Shown here piece after piece: positions 8,771 through 17,868 of a stretch of 64,000 bases of DNA. Origin of the DNA: Nitrospira sp. KM1 (GTDB taxonomy: Bacteria; Nitrospirota; Nitrospiria; Nitrospirales; Nitrospiraceae); the NCBI RefSeq assembly GCF_011405515.1, contig NZ_AP022671.1, positions 3,348,001-3,412,000 on the forward strand, read 5' to 3'. The position numbers and the translations under genes were made by a program. The number at the start of each line of letters is the position of its first letter. The first letter of the stretch is position 1. Under the pieces are notes generated by a model. The model ran no database searches. It was not told where the DNA came from and was given only the letters and a program-made list of their open reading frames with translations.

Positions 8771-8866
8771 GCTGCGTTCTCACATCGCTCAGTGGCTCAA
8801 CGTACGAAAGGAGTACGCCTCGCCACTTCTCTCGCTGCGGCCTTGCGGGACAGCCGGTTTGAACGT
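8771..8866 (-). repeat. Dispersed intergenic repeat, copy B (inverted)
   Basis: Read on the minus strand this contains GCAAGGCCGCAGCGAGAGAAG and then CGTACGTTGAGC followed by TGAGCGATGTGAGAACG, matching copy A at 7423-7560 with a few substitutions but with only about 20 bases between the blocks instead of about 85. The two copies face each other across the OmpA-family gene. Confidence 0.6.
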
Positions 8867-9290
8867 CCCGCGGTCAAGAAGCAGTAGGTGGCTAGTCGCG
8901 TCCTCACCTCCCGGAGCGACCCTTTCAGACTCAGCCGGATGGAAGCCTTCGGGAATTCCCTCGAAGACTCGGTCAGTTCCCGCTTTCCTTCCCGGCTGAG
9001 TCTCGATGGGACCCCGCTCCTCCGGTGAAGTTGCTCCGCTCTCTGCCATGCTCTTTGGAGGATGTACAACGGAATGGCTGCGACCTCGCAGGACGACCGG
9101 TTCGAAGATCGGGCAGTGAGGGGTGGGCAGACTGATTTATCGCTTCACAGTTCAGCAGTACCCCTTCCCTCATTTCCAGTCGATGACTGCTCTAGATAGA
9201 TAAATTGAATTTGGATTAGACTTGCCAGTACGTACTGGAGCAGGCCTATTCCAGTTGCATGACTCGGACAACACGAATGTATGAAGACGA

Positions 9291-9944
9291 ATGTCTGAAG
9301 CTGTACTGATTCGATTGAAGCGGGCTCGTTCGTGGCTCGATAAAGCGAGTGCATCAATATTGCGAGATGATATCGATGCACAATTCATTTTGCTGTGGAT
9401 TTCGTTCAATGCCCTCTATGGAACTCCGCGATATCATCACCGTCGTAGAGAGAAGAATCATATGGAGAATAATGGAGAAATCGGTGACTTCAAGAGGTTT
9501 TTAAGACTGGTAGAGAATCTGTCCAGTGGAGAACTTGAGAAGGCTCTAGTACCGTACGCGTCTCAGATTGAAAAAGTAATGCAAAATCCCTTTCTGGACA
9601 TCGAAGCCTGGCGAAAATGGGATAGCGAGAAGATCCGTGACAGGCAAGAACGCTTCAGGAGTGCGTGTAATGTGTACAGTAAAAGAACTCATCTAGATGA
9701 GCTTTTCCTTCGATTCTATATTTTACGGAATCAGCTTTTACATGGTTCCGCAACCGATCAGAGCGGCAGGAATCGAGAATCATTGAAGAATGTCGTGCCA
9801 ATACTTCGAAAAGCAGTGCAAGCTTTAGTTTTGCTTGCTGATAGGTATGGTGAAAAGATCTTTGGGACGGATCCCATTCCGTTTCCCCCTTCACTAGGGG
9901 AGGGCGGCCAATTCAATCCACCTCGAATTGGGCGTGACAGATAG
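9291..9944 (+). CDS. HEPN-type protein (candidate RNase toxin/defence effector)
   Basis: A 217-residue protein, mostly helical. Residues about 30-40 (FILLWISFNALYG) are the hydrophobic helix typical of HEPN proteins. The stretch FYILRNQLLHGS carries Arg-Asn-x3-His, the Rx4-6H active-site motif of HEPN RNases. No signal or membrane segment is seen. The coding region is clearly AT-richer than its neighbours, suggesting transfer. Its stop codon TAG (9942-9944) runs into the ribosome site of the next gene, so the two form a coupled pair. HEPN proteins act in toxin-antitoxin, Abi and CRISPR-linked RNA cleavage; the role here is inference. The start has a weak ribosome site. Confidence 0.68.
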   Translation: MSEAVLIRLKRARSWLDKASASILRDDIDAQFILLWISFNALYGTPRYHHRRREKNHMENNGEIGDFKRFLRLVENLSSGELEKALVPYASQIEKVMQNPFLDIEAWRKWDSEKIRDRQERFRSACNVYSKRTHLDELFLRFYILRNQLLHGSATDQSGRNRESLKNVVPILRKAVQALVLLADRYGEKIFGTDPIPFPPSLGEGGQFNPPRIGRDR

Positions 9945-9957
9945 AAGGTGATGATTC

Positions 9958-10572
9958 ATGCTTGCGTGCTGCGGCAACTCAGAACATCAATGGGAAAAAC
10001 ATAGAGTAGGACAGCGATGGTTCCCGCAGCCATTGAAGTGCCTCATCATTGGGGAAAATCCTGGTGACGTCAAGTCCCAGTACTTTTACGACGAACCATC
10101 GAGCTATAACTCAGACGACGTGGTAGTTCGTCGATCTTTACTACAAGGGTTATATGAATGTGGGATCATCCAACAGGCTACTCTTCAGTCTTTTCGAGAT
10201 GCTGGCTTCCTCTTTGATCACGCGATACGCTGCCAACTGGCACCGTCCGCGGTCAATTTAGAACGCAGGAGAGCGATGACCTACAAATCCAGTCGTGTAG
10301 ATGGCTCTTTTCATCTTGAGTCTTCGGTCAAGCAGGCGACCGTGATCTGGGTTATGGGACACCTAGCTAGTAATGCTGTTGCAAACGTAACTCTGGAATT
10401 CCCAAAGTCCAAGCGAAGGATCTCCAAAAATCCCTTCCCTTGTGGAATCTCGACCTCTACAAGGTTCTTTGTCTCAGAATACATTACTTGGCGCAATCAG
10501 AAGAGAGCAAATGAGTTCTGCGAAGCCTTTAGGATCTTTTCCGATGGCAAAGTGAGTTTTACTAATTCATAG
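9958..10572 (+). CDS. Uracil-DNA-glycosylase-fold-like protein, HEPN partner
   Basis: A 204-residue protein. GAAGGTG at 9944-9950 supports the ATG at 9958. The early strand-loop CLIIGENPGDVKSQYFYD resembles the GExPG motif of family 4/5 uracil-DNA glycosylases. FLFDHAIRCQLAP sits where that family has its NAVKC-type segment, and VIWVMGHLASNAV resembles the following beta-strand/helix with a Gly turn. The usual HPS-like second catalytic motif is not obvious near the C-terminus, so activity may be altered or lost. It is AT-rich like the upstream HEPN gene and coupled to it. It might be the sensor, antitoxin or a DNA-modification partner of the HEPN protein. The fold assignment is by eye. Confidence 0.55.
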   Translation: MLACCGNSEHQWEKHRVGQRWFPQPLKCLIIGENPGDVKSQYFYDEPSSYNSDDVVVRRSLLQGLYECGIIQQATLQSFRDAGFLFDHAIRCQLAPSAVNLERRRAMTYKSSRVDGSFHLESSVKQATVIWVMGHLASNAVANVTLEFPKSKRRISKNPFPCGISTSTRFFVSEYITWRNQKRANEFCEAFRIFSDGKVSFTNS

Positions 10573-10882
10573 CAAGCATAGAAAACATATTAATGGGCGA
10601 CATTCTGCATTCCGCGAGTGAAAGTCTGAGCGTTTGAGTAGTTCGGTGTTTTATGACCAAACTTCGCGTCCAAAGCTTCGCGATCTCCATCGACGGTTCC
10701 GGTGCCGCGCTGACCAGGTCTCAGAAATCCGCTTGGTGTCATGGGCATAGAGTTGATGGGCACATGTCACTCCGATGGAAAAGCCTCAAGAGTTCACTGC
10801 GCTGATCCGTCTGTGGTTATCCGGTTGCGCATGACGTAGAGGCTATGGGATTTCTCGCCATCATCAAAGCCAGTCGAGACCC
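10573..10882. other. Intergenic, nothing recognised
   Basis: About 310 bases mark the return from AT-rich cassette to the local GC level. No gene, hairpin, direct repeat of the cassette's left end or clear promoter was found. Confidence 0.4.
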
Positions 10883-11794
10883 ATGGCGCTGACCTTTCCC
10901 TTCGAGACGCAATTAAAAGACGGATCGCCGGTGCAGCTGGTGCTGGCCGGTGAACAGGACATCGAGCCGCTCAAACATCTTTACCGCCTCATCGTCGATG
11001 AGGGCTCGTCCTATCCGCATGACGAGTTTCCCCGTGACGATGAATTCATGGATTATTGGTTTAGAGGTAAAATCACAATTGCCGCCTACGCTCCGGACCG
11101 GGCTCATGCGACCGGCATGGCCGGAGCCTTTTACCTCAAGCCCAATTGGCCGGGACGGGCCGGACATATCGCCAATGCCGGCTTCATTGTGGATCCGGCA
11201 TGGCGCGGTCGCGGGTTGGGATGGTTCCTTGGGACAACGATGCTCGACTACGCCAAGCAATCCGGCTATCACGGCGTGCTCTTCAATCTGGTGTTTTCGG
11301 AGAACCGTTCCGCCCGCAGGCTGTGGGAGCAATTGGGTTTTACGCAGCTCGGAGTGATTCCAGGCGCGGTCCGGAAGAACGATGGGAGTTATCAGGACGC
11401 GATCATCATGTTTCGTTCCCTTGTGGAAGGGTGCGGTGTGACGGTCGACGAATTGTTCCAAGGACAGGAGAAAGTCCGCCGCATCTTCGATGCCGTACAC
11501 AAGAAAATAGGGGCGATGGGTAACGTGACCATGCGCCCGAGCAAGAGCCAAGTGGCATTTCGCCGCAGGAAGAATGTCGCTGTGGTGTGGGTGCCGGGCC
11601 AATATATCAAGACTTCAGATGTCCCGCTTGTCCTGACGATCAGCTTTCCTGCAAGAGATTCCTCGAGCCGTTGGAAGGAGATCACGAGAATCTCAGCCCA
11701 CCGCTACACCCACCATCTTGAACTCCGACGCGTCAGAGATGTCGATAACCAGGTTGTCCGTTGGTTGAAGTCAGCTTGGGAAGCGGCAGGCTAG
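10883..11794 (+). CDS. GNAT-family N-acetyltransferase with C-terminal extension
   Basis: A 303-residue protein. Residues about 15-175 form a GNAT domain. Motif A is seen as AGFIVDPAWRGRGLGWFLG (acetyl-CoA pyrophosphate loop RGRGLG), followed by NRSARRLWEQLGF, the usual motif B. The remaining 125 residues or so are an added alpha/beta domain with basic patches (MRPSKSQVAFRRRKNV), not recognised. The substrate cannot be told. It stands alone after the AT-rich cassette; the next gene, also GNAT, is convergent. The start ATG at 10883 is the first in frame, with no strong ribosome site. Confidence 0.8.
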   Translation: MALTFPFETQLKDGSPVQLVLAGEQDIEPLKHLYRLIVDEGSSYPHDEFPRDDEFMDYWFRGKITIAAYAPDRAHATGMAGAFYLKPNWPGRAGHIANAGFIVDPAWRGRGLGWFLGTTMLDYAKQSGYHGVLFNLVFSENRSARRLWEQLGFTQLGVIPGAVRKNDGSYQDAIIMFRSLVEGCGVTVDELFQGQEKVRRIFDAVHKKIGAMGNVTMRPSKSQVAFRRRKNVAVVWVPGQYIKTSDVPLVLTISFPARDSSSRWKEITRISAHRYTHHLELRRVRDVDNQVVRWLKSAWEAAG

Positions 11795-11830
11795 GACTTG
11801 CATGCGTGGATGGCTTCTGCCCAAAGTCGG

Positions 11831-12337
11831 TCACAGCATTTTCTGCATATAGATGACGTGAAGCCACCGGCCGAACTTATGCCCCACCTCGTCGAGGCGG
11901 GCGACCTGCGTGAATCCGCCGGCGGCATGCAGCGCGAGACTTGCAGGTTGATCGGCATCGATGCCGGCGATGATCGTATGATGGTCTAACGCGCAGGCAC
12001 GGCTGATCAGTTCGGTCAGCAGCGCGCGGCCGATGCCTCTGCGCTGGTGGTGATGGTGGACATAGATCGAATTCTCGACTGTGCGAGCGTAGGCGGCACG
12101 GGCGTGGAAGCGGCTCAGCGAGCCCCAGCCGAGGACAGCCCCGGCGACATCGGACGCAACGATGACAGGATGCTTTTCATCATGTTCGCTGAACCAAGCT
12201 CGGCGGGCGTCGAGCGTCTCTGGTTCTGTCTGATAGGTGGAGGTCGAGTGAAGGACGTAATGGTTGTAGATATCGTTCATCGCGAGGAGGTCGTCGATTG
12301 TGGCGGTGCGGATGTGCATGTCCTTGCAGGTCGCCAT
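11831..12337 (-). CDS. GNAT acetyltransferase, phosphinothricin-acetyltransferase-like
   Basis: About 168 residues from the ATG at 12337; 12319 (MHIRTATIDD) and 12445 are alternatives. The core MHIRTATIDDLLAMNDIYNH and the phrase STYQTEPETLDARRAWF resemble the Pat/Bar acetyltransferase group. The acetyl-CoA loop is HQRRGIGRALL, and the C-terminal half has AGIDADQPASLALHAAGGF. Members acetylate the amino group of small compounds such as phosphinothricin or methionine sulfoximine; the actual substrate is unknown. It is a single gene, convergent with the preceding GNAT gene. Nothing resembling a regulator adjoins it. Confidence 0.8.
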   Translation of the reverse strand: MATCKDMHIRTATIDDLLAMNDIYNHYVLHSTSTYQTEPETLDARRAWFSEHDEKHPVIVASDVAGAVLGWGSLSRFHARAAYARTVENSIYVHHHHQRRGIGRALLTELISRACALDHHTIIAGIDADQPASLALHAAGGFTQVARLDEVGHKFGRWLHVIYMQKML

Positions 12338-12632
12338 CACTCCCGCAGGATGCGTGAATAGCCAGTGAAGCGCAAGCTCCTCTTCGATGAGAACTGGCGG
12401 CCAATGAACCTCTCGTACATGATTGAGCGCTCTGTTTCTTGCCATTCACTGGTTGTCGCCAAACGTTTCGCGTATACTCCGGTCCATCTACAGGGGATGG
12501 GGTCCCCCGTATAACCGCCACGGCCAGGCTGATGACTCCTACGTTCTCATTGCCGCAGCCGTGGGGTATGCCGTCATCGTGGCGGCACCGGCCTGACGCA
12601 GGCGAACCCTGGCCGGAACGGAGGACTCCTCA

Positions 12633-13838
12633 ATGGAACCTGTCTTCTTCACGGTCTCCCTGTGGCTTGCCCTCGCGGTGGCATCCGCTCTCATCGCGTC
12701 CCGGCTTCGTCTGTCCATTGCGCTCATTGAGATTTGTGTCGGGACCGTGGCGGCCGCGGCCCTTGGCCTGTTTGGGTTGGCTGATCTGCTTGCGGCCAAT
12801 TCGGAGTGGGTACGGTTTTTGGCGGCCTCCGGCGCCGTCGTGCTCACGTTCCTCGCGGGGGCCGAACTGGACCCCGATGTCCTGCGCCTAAAACTCAGGG
12901 AAGTGAGTGTGGTAGGGCTGGTCGGGTTTGCAGCGCCACTGCTCGGCACGGCCGCAGCCGCCCATTACATGTTTGGATGGGATGCCGACGCGAGCTGGCT
13001 GTGCGGAATCGCGCTGTCGACGACCTCCACCGCGGTGATCTATGCCGTCATGCTGGACACCGGGTTCAATAAGACGGAGTTCGGCAAGGGCGTCCTTGGT
13101 GCGTGTTTCGTGAACGACCTGAGCTCCGTGATTGCGCTCGGCCTGTTGTTCGCTCCGCTCACGTACAAAACGTTCGTGTTCATTGCCATAACGGTGATCG
13201 TGTTGGGCACGCTTCCGTATACGACGGCATGGCTCACCACTCACTTTGCCTTTCGTACGGCCGCCATCAGGACGAAATGGGTGATGCTGGTGCTGTTCGG
13301 GCTCGGCGGTCTGGCGCTCTGGTCGGGCAGCGAGGCCGTGGTTCCGGCCTACCTGGTCGGAATGGTGCTGGCCGGGAGCGCGGCGAGAGATGCCCATTGG
13401 ATGCGACGACTGCGCACGCTCACGGTGGGGTTTCTGACGCCATTTTACTTTCTACGCGCGGGAACACTGGTATCGCTCCCGGCCCTGGTCGCGGCGCCGC
13501 TCGTGTTTTTAGCGTTGCTGGGAACGAAGATGGCATCGAAGATCCTGGGACTGTATCCGGTGATCGGACTGTTCCGGAAAAATTCACGCGAGCGCTGGTA
13601 CTATACGCTCTTGATGTCGACGGGGCTCACGTTCGGAACGATTGCGTCGCTGTACGGCCTGGCTCACGGGTTGGTCACGCCTGAGCAATATTCCTATATC
13701 GTCGCGGCCGTCATTGCGAGCGCCGTGGCGCCCACGCTCATCGCCGGAATGTTCTTCGTGCCGGCTCATCTGTTGCCGGAAGCCGACCGAGCCGCCGGAA
13801 GCCAGCGGCGCATCAACGGCCTGAGCGATGAAGGCTGA
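12633..13838 (+). CDS. Cation:proton antiporter (CPA family)
   Basis: A 401-residue integral membrane protein with about 12 hydrophobic segments. GGAGGA upstream supports the start at 12633. The text matches the Na+/H+ exchanger domain: helix 1 (FTVSLWLALAVASALIA), ALIEICVGTVAAAALGLFG, FLAGAELDPDVLRLKL (the acidic GAELD turn), and STTSTAVIYAVMLDTGFNKT with FVNDLSSVIALGL, the ND pair expected at the ion site. No TrkA-N or cytosolic regulatory domain is attached, unlike KefB/KefC. It would exchange K+ or Na+ for H+ across the inner membrane. It is monocistronic and convergent with the next gene. Confidence 0.87.
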   Translation: MEPVFFTVSLWLALAVASALIASRLRLSIALIEICVGTVAAAALGLFGLADLLAANSEWVRFLAASGAVVLTFLAGAELDPDVLRLKLREVSVVGLVGFAAPLLGTAAAAHYMFGWDADASWLCGIALSTTSTAVIYAVMLDTGFNKTEFGKGVLGACFVNDLSSVIALGLLFAPLTYKTFVFIAITVIVLGTLPYTTAWLTTHFAFRTAAIRTKWVMLVLFGLGGLALWSGSEAVVPAYLVGMVLAGSAARDAHWMRRLRTLTVGFLTPFYFLRAGTLVSLPALVAAPLVFLALLGTKMASKILGLYPVIGLFRKNSRERWYYTLLMSTGLTFGTIASLYGLAHGLVTPEQYSYIVAAVIASAVAPTLIAGMFFVPAHLLPEADRAAGSQRRINGLSDEG

Positions 13839-13850
13839 GCACGGCGGCCT

Positions 13851-16502
13851 TCAGGACTGGGGAGCTGTCTTCGACCGATCATGATGAGCGAACCGTCGGC
13901 GGACCAGCGTTTCGACGGATTGAAAGTGGCGGTCCGGCAGATTCTTGAAACGGCGCCTGCATTCGAGGAGTGCTTCATCTGCCGAGGCGAACGGTTCGAT
14001 GACGGAGAGAAGATGAGTGTAATAATCCCTCAGTTTCAGTTCGACGGTTCTGAGATGTACGGCATCGCCGGCAATAGTCGACGCGGCTTTGGCGTGATCG
14101 CCTCCGGCTTCACCCAAGGCCTGGAAACATAGACCTTTGAGCCGTTGCGTGACCGTGCTGCGGTCCCACCCCAACGCCTTGGCCGTGGCCTGCATATCGA
14201 ATCCCTGCCGTCGCAGGCATTCCAGCACCGCGGCATCGCCGGCTGGGTCCGGCAGGAACACGGTGCCGCCCCGTTCTTGTTGTACGGTCTGCCGGGATTC
14301 CAGAGCGATCGACTGTTTCGTCAGAACAGGCCCATCGTTGAGCGTCACGGCCCGTTCCAAGACCTGCCGCAGCTCACGAACGTTGCCGGGCCAGTGATAT
14401 CCCTGCAAGAGGTGCAGGGTCTCGTTGGTGATTCCAGGAGCCGGTTTTCCCGATTCTTGGGCGATCTCGGCGAGGACCGCTTCCGTCAGGAGAGGGATAT
14501 CGCCTGGGCGCTCTCGCAATGCAGGAAGGCGAAAGACGAGTCCCTTCAATCTGAAATAGAGATCCTCGCGGAACCAGCCTTCGGATACTCCGCGCTGCAA
14601 GTCGCGATTGGTGGCGGCTACGACGCGAACGTCGGCGGTGGTGGGACTGGTCGCTCCCACGCGATAAAATGATTTTTCCTGCAGCACCCGCAGCAATTTG
14701 CTTTGATGATCGAGTCTCAGGTCGCCGATCTCGTCCAGGAAGATCGTTCCCTGATGCGCCAGTTCGAAATACCCCCGGCGATCTGCGGCGGCGCCGGTGA
14801 AGCTGCCTTTGGCATGTCCGAACAGCTCGCTTTCAAACAGTTCGGGAGAGACCGCGGCCATGTTGACGGCAATGAACGTTTTTCCTTCTCTGGGGCTCAG
14901 GCGATGGACGGCACGTGCGAAAAGTTCCTTTCCCGTCCCGGGCTCGCCGAGAAGCAGAACGGTGAGCGCGGATTTGGCACCTTTCTTGACATCATGGAAC
15001 AGCCGAAGCAGCTCGGCATTCCGAGTGACGATGCCGAGCCGCCTGCTCTCGGCGCGGAGGTGATCGAGATCGGCGTTTCCCAGAGGACCCGATTGCGGCT
15101 CGGCCTCGCGGAGACCGTGGAGCTGCCGCTCCAACTGCTCCAACTGACCGCGGGCCGTCTGTTCCTGAGACTGGACCTCGGCCAATTCCGCGCGCAACGA
15201 ATCGGCCGTTCTGGACAAATCTTCCTGCCGACCGGCGGACTCCGTTGCGGCGGTCCTGGCGGCTTCGAGGTCTTCCTGAAGCGCCTCCGCCCGGTTTTCG
15301 CGCAACACCAGTGCTTCGCGGACCGCTGCTTCATCCCGGCGCAGCCGCAGCATGTCGCGTTCGAGCAACAGCATGCGCTGGCCCGCGACGAGATGCGTCC
15401 ATCCGGTGGTGCCCACAAAGACAAACAAGGCTGCAGTCAAAGGGAGTGCAAGCGGAAGGATGACATTGCCGCCGGACAAAGCGACGAGAGTCAGCATGAC
15501 GTATATGGCGAGCGCTCCGATCGCGAATACCAGACCTCTCGGTCCGTGGTATCTGAGCAGGCACCAGGCCACGAGAGAGGCCAAGAGCAGCGTGAAGCTA
15601 TACTGACCGAGCGAACCGCTGTGGTAGAGACGGTTGCCTGTCAGCAACATGTTGACCAATTGGAGATGGACAGCCATGCCGGCGGCCGATTGTCCCGTTG
15701 GCAGCAGCCACGGCTCCGATTGGACAGGGTTGGGTAGAATCGCGACGATGTTGTCTTTGAACAGGGCTTCAAGAGTCGAGTTCTGCTGTTCTTGAATCGC
15801 GTCCCAGACGATCGAGAGCGGAGCGACCGGCAGGTCCACTCCCGAGCCGTTCCCGATCAGATTGACGAGGGCCGAGCTTCCTGTTTGGCCGATCAGCGGC
15901 GCCGCAGCGGTGGTCGCCCGTTGGCGATAGGCCTCGTAGAGAAGCGATCCGAACGCGGGTACGGTTTGCGTGTCGACGAGAGCCAGGATCGGCACATGGC
16001 GCGCAACGTGGTCGGGCTGCGCGGTCATGAGTACGTGACCGGACAGGGCGGCGGGTGATGCAAAGGCCGGTTCGGAATCATGGACAAAGACCACGGGCGC
16101 CGCGTTCTGTATCGCTTCGAGAAGCAGGGCGTCGCTGGCTGCGCCGCCCCGTTGGGCAGGACTGCCTTGAGCCAGGCGATGATCGACGCCGATCGCGGCG
16201 GCTCCAAACTCCTGCGCGGCGGATATCAGCCGGGCGAGGACGCTGCGGTCGAGCGGACCCGGTCCGAAACGCTCTTCGCTCGCCGCATCCCGGGCGATGA
16301 TCGCCAGCGAGGGGCTGAACCCGATCGGCGGGCGATTGCGAACCCACCCATCGTAGACGGACCAGTCCAGCGACGTGAACGTCGCCGGGGCAACGGACCA
16401 GAAGCCCCTGGCGAGCAGGACTGCCAGGAGACCGATGGCGAGCGCCTGAAGAGGAAGTGAGGCGATGAAGCGGCGCCAGAGTTTCAGCCAGTCGGGCGAC
16501 AT
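13851..16502 (-). CDS. CHASE2-domain sigma-54 transcriptional activator
   Basis: An 883-residue one-component sensor-regulator. An N-terminal membrane segment (PLQALAIGLLAVLLARGF) is followed by a periplasmic CHASE2 sensor (about residues 40-300), three membrane segments (about 300-365) and a coiled coil (about 375-470). The AAA+ domain has Walker A LLGEPGTGKELF near residue 517, the sigma-54 loop as GSFTGA near 565 (usually GAFTGA) and Walker B TIFLDEIGD. A Fis-type HTH (DMQATAKALGWDRSTVTQRL) lies near 760, and about 95 extra residues follow. Its ATG touches the stop of the TPR/Sel1 gene upstream (TAGATG), so the two are coupled. The signal sensed and the target promoters are unknown. Confidence 0.9.
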   Translation of the reverse strand: MSPDWLKLWRRFIASLPLQALAIGLLAVLLARGFWSVAPATFTSLDWSVYDGWVRNRPPIGFSPSLAIIARDAASEERFGPGPLDRSVLARLISAAQEFGAAAIGVDHRLAQGSPAQRGGAASDALLLEAIQNAAPVVFVHDSEPAFASPAALSGHVLMTAQPDHVARHVPILALVDTQTVPAFGSLLYEAYRQRATTAAAPLIGQTGSSALVNLIGNGSGVDLPVAPLSIVWDAIQEQQNSTLEALFKDNIVAILPNPVQSEPWLLPTGQSAAGMAVHLQLVNMLLTGNRLYHSGSLGQYSFTLLLASLVAWCLLRYHGPRGLVFAIGALAIYVMLTLVALSGGNVILPLALPLTAALFVFVGTTGWTHLVAGQRMLLLERDMLRLRRDEAAVREALVLRENRAEALQEDLEAARTAATESAGRQEDLSRTADSLRAELAEVQSQEQTARGQLEQLERQLHGLREAEPQSGPLGNADLDHLRAESRRLGIVTRNAELLRLFHDVKKGAKSALTVLLLGEPGTGKELFARAVHRLSPREGKTFIAVNMAAVSPELFESELFGHAKGSFTGAAADRRGYFELAHQGTIFLDEIGDLRLDHQSKLLRVLQEKSFYRVGATSPTTADVRVVAATNRDLQRGVSEGWFREDLYFRLKGLVFRLPALRERPGDIPLLTEAVLAEIAQESGKPAPGITNETLHLLQGYHWPGNVRELRQVLERAVTLNDGPVLTKQSIALESRQTVQQERGGTVFLPDPAGDAAVLECLRRQGFDMQATAKALGWDRSTVTQRLKGLCFQALGEAGGDHAKAASTIAGDAVHLRTVELKLRDYYTHLLSVIEPFASADEALLECRRRFKNLPDRHFQSVETLVRRRFAHHDRSKTAPQS

Positions 16503-17747
16503 CTATGGTGTGCTGAATTCGTCCAAGATGGCTTTCGCCTCAGGCTTTGGAATTCCCCGCAACACGGCCTTTGCCTTCTGAAGGTCCGGTTCCATGCCGA
16601 TTCCTTTGCCGTAAATGCGAGCGAGCGACTTCTTGGCCGGAAGGAATCCGTCCCCGGCGACCTTTTCGAGACAGATCAGAATCTTCCGTTCGAACGGCGA
16701 AAGAGTGTCACCCCAGCCGGATTCGTAGAATTTGGCGAGTTGCGATTCGGCGGACTCGCTCAACGCATAGGTTTCTTTGAGCAAGGTGGGGACGGCATGA
16801 TCGATGCGGTCATGCGCGACCATCAAGGCGCCGAGTGAATCGTCCGACCCCGACGGCTTGTAATCCGGAAATTCACTCCATAGTTTGTCGCGATACGTCC
16901 GGAACGCGTCCAGGGCTTCCTTCCGTCTCCGTTCCGATTGTTCGGATGAAAGGGCTTGTTTTCTGAATTTCGAGAGCGCTTCGCCGGCGGCCTGATGGCC
17001 CAGCCGTGAGGCTTTCGACCACCACAGAATCGCCAGTGCCGGATCCTTCTCGACGCCCTGGCCGGCCTTGTAGGCATTGCCGACAAAAAATTGCGCCTGC
17101 GGAATGCCGCCCAGCGCGGCTTCTTCCATGAGTTGAGCCGCTTCCTGCCGTTGGTCCGTCAGCTTCAGCAGGAGCGCCAGCCGGTAACGGGCATCGGGAA
17201 AATTCGGCCGAAGCTCCAGTGCTTGGCGATAGGTCTGGATCGCAGCCCGGACGTTGCCGGTCGTATAGAGCACCGAGGCCAGGCTGTAGTAGGCGGGCGT
17301 GAGTTCGGCGTTCAGCCGGACCGCCTCTTTGAGCACGGAAGATGCGCCGCGCCAGTCCTGTTTGGCCATGAGCATGACGCCGAGCTGGAGGTGGGCGTTC
17401 GCATTGTCCGGTTGCAATTGAATGGCGGTACGGCATTCTTCGACCGCTGCGTCCAGGTCTCCGATGCGGTGCAGCGCTTCAGCCAATCTGATCCGTTCAT
17501 CGGGATTGTCGGGTGCCGTCTTCACGGCTTCGCGCCGCTCGCTCAGAGAGACCGCTGCATCGTCGCGCTCAATGACCGGGTCATCGAGAAGCAATGGTTC
17601 TTCTCGCGGAGAAGTCGGGACGGGGGGAGGGCTTTCGACAAGCGGCTCGATCGGGACCGGTTCCTCGGGTGTCTGCGCAAATATGGACGGACCTGTCAGG
17701 AGCATGGATGCGATGAATAGGCCCAGGGCCAGCCGGTGACGGTGCAT
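16503..17747 (-). CDS. Exported TPR/Sel1-repeat protein
   Basis: A 414-residue protein. The start at 17747 has GGAGA upstream and opens a clear Sec signal (LALGLFIASMLLTGPSIFAQ). A Pro/Glu linker (about residues 25-60) precedes TPR units (about 70-200: DNPDERIRLAEALHRIGDLD, DNANAHLQLGVMLMAKQDW, LTPAYYSLASVLYTTGNV, NFPDARYRLALLLKLTDQ). Sel1-like units follow (IPQAQFFVGNAYKAGQGV; FLPAKKSLARIYGKGIG). It probably acts as a periplasmic scaffold. It is directly upstream of and coupled to the CHASE2-sigma-54 gene, so it may be part of the same periplasmic sensing pathway; that link is inference from context. Confidence 0.83.
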   Translation of the reverse strand: MHRHRLALGLFIASMLLTGPSIFAQTPEEPVPIEPLVESPPPVPTSPREEPLLLDDPVIERDDAAVSLSERREAVKTAPDNPDERIRLAEALHRIGDLDAAVEECRTAIQLQPDNANAHLQLGVMLMAKQDWRGASSVLKEAVRLNAELTPAYYSLASVLYTTGNVRAAIQTYRQALELRPNFPDARYRLALLLKLTDQRQEAAQLMEEAALGGIPQAQFFVGNAYKAGQGVEKDPALAILWWSKASRLGHQAAGEALSKFRKQALSSEQSERRRKEALDAFRTYRDKLWSEFPDYKPSGSDDSLGALMVAHDRIDHAVPTLLKETYALSESAESQLAKFYESGWGDTLSPFERKILICLEKVAGDGFLPAKKSLARIYGKGIGMEPDLQKAKAVLRGIPKPEAKAILDEFSTP

Positions 17748-17868
17748 CGGATTCTCCGGTTCCTTTCGGAGCGGGTGGAAGCAGGCATTATAGCATTGGG
17801 CTCGGTCGCGAAGATTCCACAATTCTCTCGTGCGATACTCAGACGCGTCAGGCGGATGGAGTAAGCGG

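Larger units (their letters stand above)
8467..9290. other. Long intergenic region with repeat copy B and a hairpin
   Basis: About 820 bases separate the divergent OmpA-family gene and the HEPN gene. It holds a strong hairpin at 8726-8747 and the inverted repeat copy at 8771-8866. From about 9170 the base composition turns AT-richer, continuing into the HEPN gene. Short frames here have no domain character. No convincing promoter was found. Confidence 0.5.

Noticed and set aside
8679-9173. Several short frames on both strands between the OmpA and HEPN genes
   Set aside because: They cover the repeat copy and hairpin and have no protein character.
14703-15737. 344-codon plus-strand open frame inside the CHASE2-sigma-54 gene
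   Set aside because: It is antisense to a clear AAA+ protein and its composition (Gln/Arg/Glu-rich) is typical of a shadow frame in GC-rich DNA.
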